A stretch of 64,000 nucleotides of DNA from Corbicula japonica. Taxonomy: Eukaryota > Mollusca > Bivalvia > Venerida > Cyrenidae. Position 1 is the stretch's first letter; the number at the start of each line of letters is the position of its first letter. The DNA lies in contig JAZAYU010000006.1 of the NCBI GenBank assembly GCA_038501625.1, forward strand, positions 11,534,638 to 11,598,637. Direction: 5' to 3'. Made by a program: the position numbers and the translations under genes. Shown here one piece after another: positions 49,808 to 59,797 of this stretch. The notes under the pieces were generated by a model that did no database searches, was not told the DNA's origin, and saw nothing but the letters and a program-made list of their open reading frames with translations.

Positions 49808-49840
49808 TATAAAAGGGGCTGCAATTCATTATTTCGGCAC
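49808..49840 (+). promoter_or_regulatory. TATA box; possible solo LTR
   Basis: TATAAAAGGGGCTGC at 49808 is a strong TATA motif. An AATAAA lies at about 50145, some 335 bp downstream. That spacing would fit the U3-R part of an LTR, but I could not define TG...CA ends or a target duplication. It lies in the intron between the two SET fragments of the second copy. Confidence 0.25.
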
Positions 49841-50445
49841 TCCGTAGTAGATTTTTCTAAGTCAGGTAGACCTTTTCGGCTTTTTATCGAAATTATTTTG
49901 AATTAAATTAGACTTAAAGTAAATTATTGTTATTTAACTTATAGTTAAATAAATTATTCTTGCACAAGTATTTTATAGTAAAAAAGCATTAGCAGGTTTT
50001 AACTTATTTTAAAGCCAGGCAACGTTGTTATTCTTGTAAATATTGTCGCTTTATTTAAGGGTCGCCAACGCTTAAATAGTACTTGTTTAAATCACATATT
50101 TATTCACTTTATTTATTTCCTCAAACATTTGTTAAGGTTTACGTGAATAAAAGTCATCAAATTGTTAGAGTTATTATATTTTAGTGTATTTTAAAATAAC
50201 CCTCCCCAAACAATTTATGTTGAATGCTACGGAGTCAATCCTTATTTGTCCGTTTAATCCTTTGTACATATATGTAATCACGCTTTGTTCGTCTGCCCGT
50301 CCGTCCGTCTCTTTGTAAAGGAATTATTGCGTAAAGCATCAGCTGTCTGTCTGTCCATCTGCTTTTGTGAAGAGTGTGCACTCTGCATTGTCGTCGGCAC
50401 GCAACAATATCACAGTTTTATGTAATCTCTCCTTTTTGCTCTTCG

Positions 50446-50664
50446 CATCTACGCAACGAATGATATGTTCAGACAGGGGCGAATGCCCAGGTGAATGATT
50501 CTCCCAAAGGCGACGAAAAAATAATAATGAGCCAAAGGTCGTATTTGTGGGTGAAATACCACATATATGTTTTTTCGCTTCCCGCAACATCGCAGTTGGC
50601 GAGGAGCTCCAGTTCGATTATGGTGATGGCAATACTCCATGGAGAAAAGAACAAACAAAAACAG
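50446..50664 (+). pseudogene. Second copy: SET domain, C-terminal half, with frameshifts
   Basis: Homologous to the exon at 12837, but the coding sense passes through three frames: IYATNDMFRQGRM, then VNDSPKGDE, then EPKVVFVGEIPHICFFASRN with IAVGEELQFDYGDGNTPWRK. The expected acceptor is lost (CTTCGC replaces ACAG just before ATC). ND replaces NH, and Phe replaces Tyr before DYG, as in the first copy. The exon runs directly into EQTKT and ends at ACAG|GTAATA. Confidence 0.75.
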
Positions 50665-50865
50665 GTAATAGATATAATAAATACATGAACAAACCCAATT
50701 TGATTTCTTAGATTTCAGACACCTACGGAAAGACAGACAGGGCAAAAACAATATTGGGGGGGGGGGAGACATAACAATATTGTAAAGAACTGATTTATTG
50801 TCGTATGTCTACATATACTCTAATTCCCCAATCAATACTGCTAATCATCACAACGGGAAATTATT

Positions 50866-51135
50866 ATGGCATCCGCCCGGATGTTAATCACTAACTGTAG
50901 ACCGGTCATCATCCCCAGCATCTGCCCTGCCTCTAAGGGAGTTGTGAAAACCAGAATTGCATGGACCAAGGAAGAAAATTGTGTTTTGAAAAGACTCTTC
51001 AAACGTTACATCAAAGGGATCATTTATCTGTTCATAAGAGAGATACGGAAAAAGCTAGACTTTCAGTGTTTCAAGGATAGGTCTTTTCCACAAATACGTG
51101 CAAAACTTAATATCATGAAGCATGGCAAAGGCTGA
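50866..51135 (+). CDS. Second copy: Myb/SANT-like domain
   Basis: An uninterrupted 89-codon frame. RIAWTKEENCVLKRLFKRYI and SFPQIRAKLNIMKHGKG match the terminal exon at 31965 (W-x-E-E, Q-I-R-x-K-x-x-x-x). It lies only about 200 bp after the SET fragment, with no linker, zinc finger or YR between. It may be a retained C-terminal exon of a deleted copy. Confidence 0.6.
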   Translation: MASARMLITNCRPVIIPSICPASKGVVKTRIAWTKEENCVLKRLFKRYIKGIIYLFIREIRKKLDFQCFKDRSFPQIRAKLNIMKHGKG

Positions 51136-51242
51136 TTACAAGTTCTCCACACTAACTACAAGGGATGTTTAGTTCATTTTAAAGAATGAGCCATAGCTGT
51201 ACCAATGGGACTGCATATCCTTAGCTATATATTTCTGTTTTT

Positions 51243-51917
51243 AGCTGACCTGAGCATGCTCAGGTGAGATTTTGTGATGAATAAATGTCCGGCGTCCGTC
51301 GTCTGTAAACATTCAGCTTGTGTAGAAGATAGATGCTGTAGTTTTCATCAGATCTTTATGAAATTTGGTCAGAATGTTTGTCTTGATGAAATCTGAGTTG
51401 GGATGGGAAATCTTGGGTCAAAAACTAAGTCACTTGGTCAAATCATAAAAAAACCTTGTGTGGACGATCGAGGCTGTAGTTTTCTTTTGATTCTTTTGAT
51501 TTACTTAGAAATTGGTCAGAATGTTTGTCTTGATAAAATCTGGGATGGGATTTTATATGGGTCATCTAGGGTCAAAATCTAGGTCACTAGGTCAAATCAT
51601 AGAAAAACCTTGTGTAGGCGATAGACTGAAGCTTTCACAGAATTACTTTAGTAAAATCTAGTGTACATGACATGCAGTAGTTTTCACTTGGGTTTCTGTA
51701 GTATTAAGTCGGAATGTTTTTTCTTGCATGTTGAGCTACAGCTATAAATGATAGAGAAAATCAGGACAACACTTTCATTTCTTCAATTTTTGTCTTTGAG
51801 AGCCTTTACAGTCAGGTGAGCGATATAGGGCCATCATGGCCCTCTTGTTCAGAATCATTTCCGACAGACAGACGTACGGTGCGATTACTATTATGCCTCC
51901 CTTTAGGGGTCATAAAA
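51243..51917 (-). mobile_element. Reverse-orientation copy of the CAAGAGGGCCAT family plus a terminal hairpin
   Basis: GTGAGCGATATAGGGCCATC..CCTCTTG at 51815-51847 is the complement of the family's left end, and CTGAGCATGCTCAGGTGAG at 51250-51268 its other end, with diverged units (GGTCAGAATGTTTGTCTTGAT) between. A separate right-end hairpin, ATGCCTCCCTTTAGGGGTCA with TAAA, follows at 51892-51915. Confidence 0.7.
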
Positions 51918-52004
51918 TATTAAAGCATAGGTTTTTTTGCCACCAGATGCAAAAACTGCAATTGATTTATTGATTTGAGTTCAGGGCTATAGTTGGAATT
52001 ATAG

Positions 52005-52151
52005 TCAATTTCACATATATTTGCGTGCATGAGCTCCGACACACCATTTACAGGAAATACAGAAATAAGTGAACTGGCGAACCCATGCCCAGGGATAAAG
52101 CATCCTGAAAGTTCAAACCACCTGAGGAAATACATTGCAACAGTTTCTCAG
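52005..52151 (+). pseudogene. Second copy: YR segment with HxxR
   Basis: Acceptor GGAATTATAG, donor TCAG|GTAAAT, 49 open codons. ANPCPGIKHPESSNHLRKYI and ATVSQ match the exon at 26519 but keep the canonical His (H-L-R). The upstream intron seems to be lost, since FACMSSDTPF reads straight through. Confidence 0.7.
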
Positions 52152-52214
52152 GTAAATGTTTGTTGATATACATTGAAGTAAAATAATTTTAATGATTTTC
52201 AATTTTTATCACAG

Positions 52215-52380
52215 CAGGATTTAAGGATTATGGAAAAAAGACTGTCATAACTTCATTCTCTGCTGCCCCAGACTGGTAACAGGCATTGAATACCTCCTTA
52301 AAGCTAGAACATATGCTGGAGTAAGGTCCAATAACATAATGTTTTTTGAAGGACATCTTCGACACTGCAATTCTATATAT
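52215..52380 (+). pseudogene. Second copy: YR upstream segment, out of order
   Basis: GKKTVITSFSAAPD, then after a one-base shift LVTGIEYLLKARTYAGVRSN and NIMFFEGH, matches the exon at 22405 (VFVILAPD, ALEYLMRTRCSNSPFMF). In the intact order this part precedes the HxxR segment, but here it follows it. Confidence 0.6.
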
Positions 52381-53439
52381 CCTATACCCACACAATTCTA
52401 TTTATCTGTATATTGTATAATTATGGGGCCCAATACCCCACAATTAGTTAGAAACGTATTAAGTGTTTCTAAATATTTTGTAATTTGATATATAAATGGT
52501 TTAATTTAATTTGTATTCATGTAAAATTGAAGCCAATTTTTTTTACGTCTGTTTGGTGTCAATAGCCACGAGACGTTGAGCGACGCCAGTTTTAATATTG
52601 TTTTGTACATCCGCTCTGCCCAAAGGCTTTAAGAGAATATAAGACAAATGGACAGGATTTCTGTGACTTGAAGAAAACATAGACCAAATTCGGTAACAAA
52701 TTATTTATTTAATCATTATTAATTTTAATAGTATTCATTATAAAATAAGTAAATTAATTTTAAATGAAATATTATATTTTTACTGTTAATTGTATGTCTT
52801 GATTAATATATGAGCCGTTGTTTTATGATTCAATAAGTTAATGAGTATGATGTTGTTGAATGAATGTTGTCTGTATGAATGTTTTATTTTTGTTTACAGA
52901 GAAAAGCTAGGAATGAATAATTAATGTGTCAGCACATTTCTCTAGGTTTTTTATCCAAGTCCCAGAATAGTATATATATTATGTTTATATACCCCATAAA
53001 ACTATATATTTATATATACCCCTTAACTAATCATATTGAAGAAGAATGTTAGCACATGTTTGGCTCTGTTATATAACCGCACATTGTGAGAATTTTGTCA
53101 TTCTCGATTCTTATCAAGATATCAATTTTGGAGTTGTTGAGGGACATAGGTGTCTACCTCAAGTGATCCGATGGTCTTAAAATTCAAACCACTTTACAAA
53201 ACCTTGTTATAAATTGAGGGTTGTTAGTTTTTACCCTGTTGTAATGTGATTTAATGTGAGGAATTTGCAGTTTGGAATATAGAACATAGGTTAAGAAAGA
53301 TGCTTCAGAAAGGAACACTGACCAATCATAAATGAAATTATGCAAAAGTCAGATGTTAAATTTTGAGGAAATTTGTGCCTGTTTAAATATTTTTGTTCTT
53401 GTTGAAATTTAGCTGAAATTTTTTTCATTAATTCACTAG

Positions 53440-53800
53440 AATATGGATAAGTCAGGTGAGGAGTTGAAGATGGTGGCTGACCATATGGGGCACTCCATCC
53501 AAATCCATACAGTCATATACAAACTACATAGTTCTGTTTTGAAAATGACCAAAGTTGCCAGAGCATTTTTTGCAAGACAATGGGGAAAACTTGGTTACTT
53601 CTTTTGTAGTCTGGAGTAAAAATGAAATGGGACAAAACCTTTGAAACTATTGAAAGTGACGAGTTAATTTTTTTTAACAAACTGGGACCAAGGAGAACGC
53701 ATGACATACATGTATCCCAAAGAATGAGACAGTTGAGACAATTAACACTGGAGTTAGGTGATGAACAGCTTTATCAGCTGATCAGACAAAGTCGTTGATG
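53440..53800 (+). pseudogene. Second copy: YR C-terminus with His and Tyr
   Basis: Acceptor TTAATTCACTAG. MDKSGEELKMVADHMGHSIQ and IHTVIYKLHSSVLKMTKVAR match the exon at 26840, with MGH and the Tyr (VIYKL) retained. A frameshift near 53567 moves the reading to FLQDNGENLVTSFVVWSKNE. Further on, DELIFFNKLGPRRTHDIHVS and RQLTLELGDEQLYQLIRQSR remain open, interrupted by shifts. Confidence 0.65.
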
Positions 53801-53836
53801 CTGTAAAATTAGAAAACGAAAAAGCCAAATTCTTTC

Positions 53837-54040
53837 TTGGAACAAATTTGCATTAATAACAGTGATGAAGAAGAAAACTATGTTAGATGTAGTGATAATA
53901 AAACCGAAGACCAACGCGTTATCATTCCTGCAATAACAATCATGTCAAAAATTATGTGCAAACCTCAAATTAAAACTCTAAAGGCATTCTCATTTAATTT
54001 TTTTTTGTTGTTTTGCTTAGTTTTTCTGTTTGGATTATAA
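53837..54040 (+). pseudogene. Second copy: possible acidic linker remnant
   Basis: NNSDEEENYVRCSDNKTEDQ has the acidic character of the post-YR linker (compare MDESDSDDGV). It follows the YR fragment as expected, but no Myb exon follows. Confidence 0.3.
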
Positions 54041-54589
54041 CTAGAAAGTTAGCGAAATTTTAAAGCTATTTTTCTTTACTGTTCAACTTTTCTTACCATA
54101 TTAAAAATAAAGATACATTAATAACATTGATTTTGATCTTACAAACTCTGGAAGAATTTAGTACAGAGCACTTAAACAGGCCTGTCATTGAAAACTGCCA
54201 ACTTGGTTTCATCAAATCGGTTCTGACAACTCCAGAACTCCTTTAGCAAAATGTGTGGCCCATGTCACGTACCTCACAATTTATGTACTTCTATAATGTG
54301 TGTTGTGCTTACAAATGACAACTGTGCTGTAGAGGCCTCCAGACTCTAAAGTGAGCGTGATCAGGCCGACAATGTCACAGAGGATAAGCGGTCTCCTCCT
54401 ACAGATCTCTTAGAACAGCCAAGTTCTAGTGGGAAGTCTATCTGTTATGATTGATGCTGGATGTTTGACCGAGTCTGTTAATTGGCAAAGAAGTAAAGTG
54501 GAATGCCACCCATCCCATTTAGCACTAGCGTAAGCTGTATTCAATTTTCAAAACTGCCTCTGCGAAAAAAAGTACTAGAACTAACAGTT

Positions 54590-54800
54590 AGTTCAAGAAC
54601 ATTTTTGAACTGTTCTAGAACTTAAAGCTATGTTCTTGAACACGGATTCAAGTTCTAGAACATGGTTCAAGAACTGATATAAGTTCTAGAACATGGTTCA
54701 AGAACTGATAGTAGTTCTAGAACATGATTCAAAAACTGATAGTGGTTCTAGAACATGATTCAAAAACTGATAGTGGTTCTTTTAGTTCTAGAACTGTTCA
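54590..54800. repeat. GTTCTAGAAC minisatellite
   Basis: Repeats of roughly 30 bp (AGTTCTAGAACATGGTTCAA, GAACTGATA). The unit contains palindromes GTTCTAGAAC and TTGAAC/GTTCAA. Confidence 0.85.
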
Positions 54801-54810
54801 TTCAATTTTT

Positions 54811-55099
54811 TGCTGTAACAATACTGAAGTGATTGATATTGAACTAAAAGTAAATGGCTCCAATCATAAATTACTAACAAGTTTTCTAAATTTTACAAAA
54901 ATATTTCACAGTTATTCCCAATTTCAGTTCAATATTTATGGTTATTTCTGTTATTTGAAATTAATGTTCTCCATTTCTATTCACTTGTTAATATTTTTCC
55001 CGAATGCACATGACTGTTTGGCCATAGTTGTTGTTGTCATAATCTTCAAATTGCATTTGTTTCAAATGATTCGAATAGTGGAGCACGCTGTCTCCTCTG
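54811..55099 (-). repeat. Dispersed repeat, copy 2 (inverted relative to 43392)
   Basis: Reverse complement of 43392-43690 with scattered substitutions; see that entry. Confidence 0.85.
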
Positions 55100-55612
55100 A
55101 GAGCTCTTTTTATTATGCTTGATCTTTTCTTTCGTTAAAAAAGGTCAAAAAGTCTTCTTGTGATAATAGCCAACTTACTGTGTTTGGTCAATCACATTTT
55201 AGACCTACGTAATTGACCTGCTAAGTAATGAGACACATAAGGGGGTATACTGGAATCACCATGGTGTACGTGTTTGTATGTGTCTTGTCTTATAGTTTTA
55301 ACCACTTACAGGATTTTAATACAACTTGGCATGGTTATATATTTTATTGGGGCAATGTGCAGAGCGAATAGGTTGGGCACCTCCCATCAAGGTCACTATG
55401 CAAGGTCAAATAATAGCCATAATTATAGATTCAAGGACAAGGTTATACTTTAGGGCCAAAAGTCAATTTTTGTTGTTGACACTTTATAACTGCAAAATAT
55501 AATTAAGTTACCACACAGCTTTTGTTAGTGAGACACACATTGGGTATACTAGTCGCCAAGAGAGCAGCAGCTCTAGTTATACAATAATATACTTTCTGCA
55601 TAAATTTTCAGA

Positions 55613-55979
55613 GAGAAAATTAAACCCTTGGAGGAAGATGTCAAAAGCTTAAGATGGAAGTATCGGATATTGTATCGAAGAATTAGAAAAAAACAAGCAG
55701 GACAGGGCTATTAGTAAATGCAAGTTCTGCTGACAGTCTTGTGAAACCTGAAGCTGCCACTGTGGAACTAGACCACACTGTTCAACAAACCAAGATTGTG
55801 AACAAGACTGCCAAACAAGACACAACTGTTGAACCCGATATAGCTGTAGTTGCCAAGGGTATAGGGATACACAATAAATTCAAAAATGTGTGTTTATACT
55901 TCTTCACAAGTGATAAACTGTGTTCTGGGACAAGAACCGGGAAAAGGACAATCAAATGTATGGATGAGGTGAAACCCTA
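55613..55979 (+). pseudogene. Unidentified coding remnant (coiled coil plus hydrophilic stretch)
   Basis: After an acceptor-like AATTTTCAG, EKIKPLEEDVKSLRWKYRIL and YRRIRKKQAG looks like a basic coiled coil and stops. Shifted by a base, NASSADSLVKPEAATVELDH continues to VEPDIAVVAKGI. No family recognised. Confidence 0.3.
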
Positions 55980-56389
55980 GCTGGACCAAAACCGGTTCCA
56001 ACAGCTGGAAAGTTGTGTAGTCAGCAAATATTTGCTATAATGACAAAGACACTTTCATTTAAAAAATTTGAAAACTTGCAGAAGGTTCTGCATAGAAACC
56101 AAAAAAGAAAGAGTTAAGCAAGATTCATAAAACCTTGGAAAAGAGGATTAGTTGGATACAGTTTCCATTTTCCAACTAGTGGTTGACTTTTCTTTCAAAA
56201 CATAATGAAATGTGCTTGAATGTTATGTTATGTTGTTTCTGTATTAAACCTCACCATAGTCATGTTATGTTCACCATGGTGCATTACTCACTTGAGTTTG
56301 TTGTGTGCAGTTTGATACATTTGTGGTCCATTAGTCTGTTCTTCTGTTTACAATTTTTGTGAGGACTACTAGTCAGAAGCTAAGACTCT

Positions 56390-56950
56390 AGAAGTTAATG
56401 AATTGTTCTTGGAACTTGTAACATGTTCAAGAACTGTTCTTTAACATGTTCAAGAACTGTTCTTAAACATGTTCAGGAACTGTTCTTGAACATGTTACAA
56501 ATTCAAGAACAATTTATTAACTTCTTATACGATGTTCAAGAACTGTTCTTAAACATGTTCAAGAACAGATCGTAAGCACTTTCAAGAACTGTTTGTTAAC
56601 ATGTTCAAGAACTGTTCTTAAACATGTTCAAGAACTGTTCGTAAATATGTTCAAGAACTGTTCGTAAACATGTTCATGGACTTTTCTTAAACATGTTCAA
56701 GAACTGTTCGTAAACATGTTCAAGAACTGTTCTTAAACATGTTCAAGAACTGTTCGTAAACATGTTCAAGAACTGTTCGTAAACATGTTCATGAACTGTT
56801 CTTAAACTTGTTCAAGAACTGCTCTTGAAAGTTCTAGAAATGGTTTAGTTCTTGAACTGCCATTGAATGTTCTTGAAATATTCTGGAACAAGTTCAATCT
56901 GGAACAAGTTCAAGAACTTGTTCAAGAACAGTTCTAGAATTTCTAGTAGG
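56390..56950. repeat. Minisatellite of 23-24 bp palindromic units
   Basis: Some 20 copies of ATGTTCAAGAACTGTTCKTA with AAC, each with the inverted half-sites GTTCAAGAAC and GAACTGTTC. Its unit resembles that of the array at 54590-54800, so the two arrays could be subterminal repeats of one element. Confidence 0.9.
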
Positions 56951-57448
56951 GGTTCTCATTATGGGTAAGTCAATGTCTTAATGCTTAATGCACAACACAA
57001 TTTTGATTTTCACTATTAAAGTGACTTTCAGTATTTGTTAAAATACAATATGACCATGGCTAGACATAAAATGTGAAATGAAATTATTTATGTCTCGAAT
57101 AATACGAACTTGACGGTAATCGTCAGAGTGGAGGGAAAAGGTGCGTGTATCCCCTGCGATTAGGCTATTTAGGTGTTGGTTTTATCTGTGTACACCATTC
57201 GAGGCGTTTCTATTCAGCGGTAAACATGTCGGCACCCACCCACCCGCCCTATAGGTTGTAAATATTTTTGGATGGCTGTCGATGTTTAACAGAACTTTCA
57301 GAGAATAAATCGAAAAATGGGTGTAAATAAAGTGTTTATTTTTGTTTCAGGTGTTTCGAGTTTGGTGTTTTCTCTTAGTCATAAACAATATATTTATTTA
57401 TCATGTAAGAAATATGGATATTTTAAGGCCATTCACTAGTTTCAGGTT

Positions 57449-57640
57449 CGAGTGGTACTATTAGATGAAGCTTTATCCACATGTGTTGAAAGTTTTCCGA
57501 TCGTCTGCTGGAGAGCTAAAAAGCCAGAGCTACTGATGTCAGCTTTTCATTCGGACGGTTCGCACAGTACAGGCCCACTGATTCTACCTCTGTTTGGACA
57601 ATGTTTTAGCAACTTGCACTTGGACTATACAGACATTTGA
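57449..57640 (+). CDS. Unidentified open frame after an acceptor
   Basis: CACTAGTTTCAG is followed by 63 open codons (VRVVLLDEALSTCVESFPIV, CWRAKKPELLMSAFHSD) ending at TGA. It lies upstream of the coiled-coil exon at 58108. Function unknown and the support is weak. Confidence 0.25.
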   Translation, partial: RVVLLDEALSTCVESFPIVCWRAKKPELLMSAFHSDGSHSTGPLILPLFGQCFSNLHLDYTDI

Positions 57641-58107
57641 AAATTTTAATGTATATTACCGCTTAATACAACGACCTAATCCTAGTTTTTGTTTGTGTTT
57701 TTTACGTATTATGAGATAACTAAAGGAAATAATTAATTTACTCACGTTTAAGTGAGTAACTATAATTAAATACACGACTGAAAATAATTTTAACCTATAA
57801 TTGATAAGGCTTTTAGTGTGTGTACAACTATTGTAGATCCAGACCTGCTTGCACATCTGATTAAAATTCATTTTCAGAAATAACCTTGCAAGACTAAAAT
57901 GTGCAGGCAATCTAGATCTACACTGGTTAAGCTGATGATAATCTACACTGATTACACAAGATTAAAATGACAAATATCCAAGGACAGTTGAAAGGTTTAT
58001 ACAAATTCAGTATTCATATTTTAAAGTATTGAAAATCTAATTTTATAAAGCATACAATTGCTGAATTGCATTTCAAAGAAGTATGTTATGTATGTTGTTA
58101 TTTTCAG

Positions 58108-58616
58108 CTGTGTTTCTAGGAAAGAATTCCAGGAACTAAAGGACGAGGTTAGGCGGCTGAAAAAACACCTGTTGCTGCCAGCCTCACAGCCACCACAGAC
58201 AACTCAAACTCCGGTAACAACATCGGCAGTAACAGCATCTCCTGGAACAGTGATTACACCACCAACATCACCAACATCACGGTCACCATCCTCAGTAACA
58301 TGACTGGATGTGATCTTTTTAACAATCTAAAAAGAAGCATGCTCAAGACTCCATATCCCACATGGATAAACTTTACCCAGCTGTCAAAACATTGCTTTTG
58401 AAGCTTTTTCCTGAAGAATACATATTAACTCACTCTGTGTCTGGGAAGGCTTCTAACAGAAAAACAGAGGCTAAGCCTCATTTTGACACCAGGCTTTATG
58501 GAGTTATGGTGTCCATTGTCAGCAATAAATTCAATTGTTCCACCAAAGAGATCACTGAAAAAGTTTACTCTGTCCAAAAATTAGCTTCAAAAACAAAAAT
58601 AAATAAATCAGTCTAA
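58108..58616 (+). pseudogene. Possible BEN-domain protein fragment with coiled coil, split by a frameshift
   Basis: Acceptor TTATTTTCAG. The first frame gives a coiled coil (SRKEFQELKDEVRRLKKHLL) and a Pro/Thr/Ser-rich linker ending at TGA 58301. From 58362 the next frame gives LYPAVKTLLLKLFPEEYILT, HSVSGKASN, HFDTRLYGVMVSIVSNKF, which resembles a BEN domain (lF..E.l...s..Gk ... ld......i...v..kf). BEN proteins bind DNA in nuclei. The assignment rests on pattern only. A short intron instead of a frameshift is possible. Confidence 0.4.
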
Positions 58617-59797
58617 ATTCATGCACACATGTTAACATAAATGAATTACTGTGTCTAACCTTTAACCTCATGGTTGATATGGCTGTTCATCCGTGCTGTC
58701 TGATCAGGATCTTCTCTGTTCCCTTTTTAAATTATCATGTTATTTCTCACCAAGAAGCAAACAGTGTAGATCCTGATCAGATGGCACATATTACAATAAG
58801 TAAATATTCAAAATGAGGCCTTTTTAAAAAAATACAAAGTCATTTAGTGGATATGATTTATGCACAGATAAGTTGCATGGAGATGTAAATGTTGTTGTTG
58901 TTTTTATAATACATAGAGACACGGTTTGGCGGCCATATTGACCTACTTCTGTTTGGCGAGTAAACAAACCGTGACCTCGCTGACTGCAATATACATTGTA
59001 TATGCGCGTTGAGCGGCAAAGGTTTAAATAGCCAACTTTCTTTAGTTTTTAATTGGAAATAAAATGTTTTCAACAAATAATAATCGTACATTATCTAGAT
59101 AGTTCTCTTTTCTTGGAAGTTTCGTTTAATTAACTTTAAATATGGCTTATTATTTTATAATAAACCGATCAGCTGATATATGTCAAATCAATTCTAAATG
59201 TAAACAGCACACTATTTTACATTCCTGACGATTTGTTATTTGTTGCAAGCCAGTCAAAGTGTGACTTTTTATTTCAATATTGCAGACAATCAAGGGGAAA
59301 GGAGCTTAGTTTTGTCTGGTTTCAAATATTAGATAATAATATTTTAACCCAGATTTTGTATATTAGGGTGATATGAAACCTAAAATGCTTCAAATACTGA
59401 TTCAACTACTAAGTTTTGGAATTGATTACCAACAGAAAGGTTTTCAACTGAACTCATTTTTAATTATCTAGATAGCACATATCTTTTTTGTTTGTTGGTA
59501 TCTTTATTCAAAGAAGAATGAATTATTTAGTGAAGTATAGATTTCATGTTGAACATCCTCAAATCTAGTAGCTCTGGTGTAATCATTACTTTGGAGGCTG
59601 TCACTGTCTTCTTAAATGCTGGGGTCTTCTGATTTTAAGTATCCATTACAAGAAGATTTTTAATTTCATGTGACCAGCCTGGGGTTCATGCAAAATTGAT
59701 TTATGCAGGTGGATCTTAACACTTATAATTAAAATGATATTAAGAATATAAACTTGATTGTTGGGATATAACTCTTCTCATCAAATCTAGAGTATAA
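58617..59797. other. Non-coding stretch
   Basis: No supported gene. AGATCCTGATCAG and CTGATCAGGATCT near 58700 and 58768 form a short inverted repeat. The remainder is AT-rich. Confidence 0.45.

Noticed and set aside
50446..50664. Programmed frameshifting in the second SET copy
   Set aside because: Two shifts without a slippery site common to both, plus a lost acceptor and GC donor, are better explained by decay.
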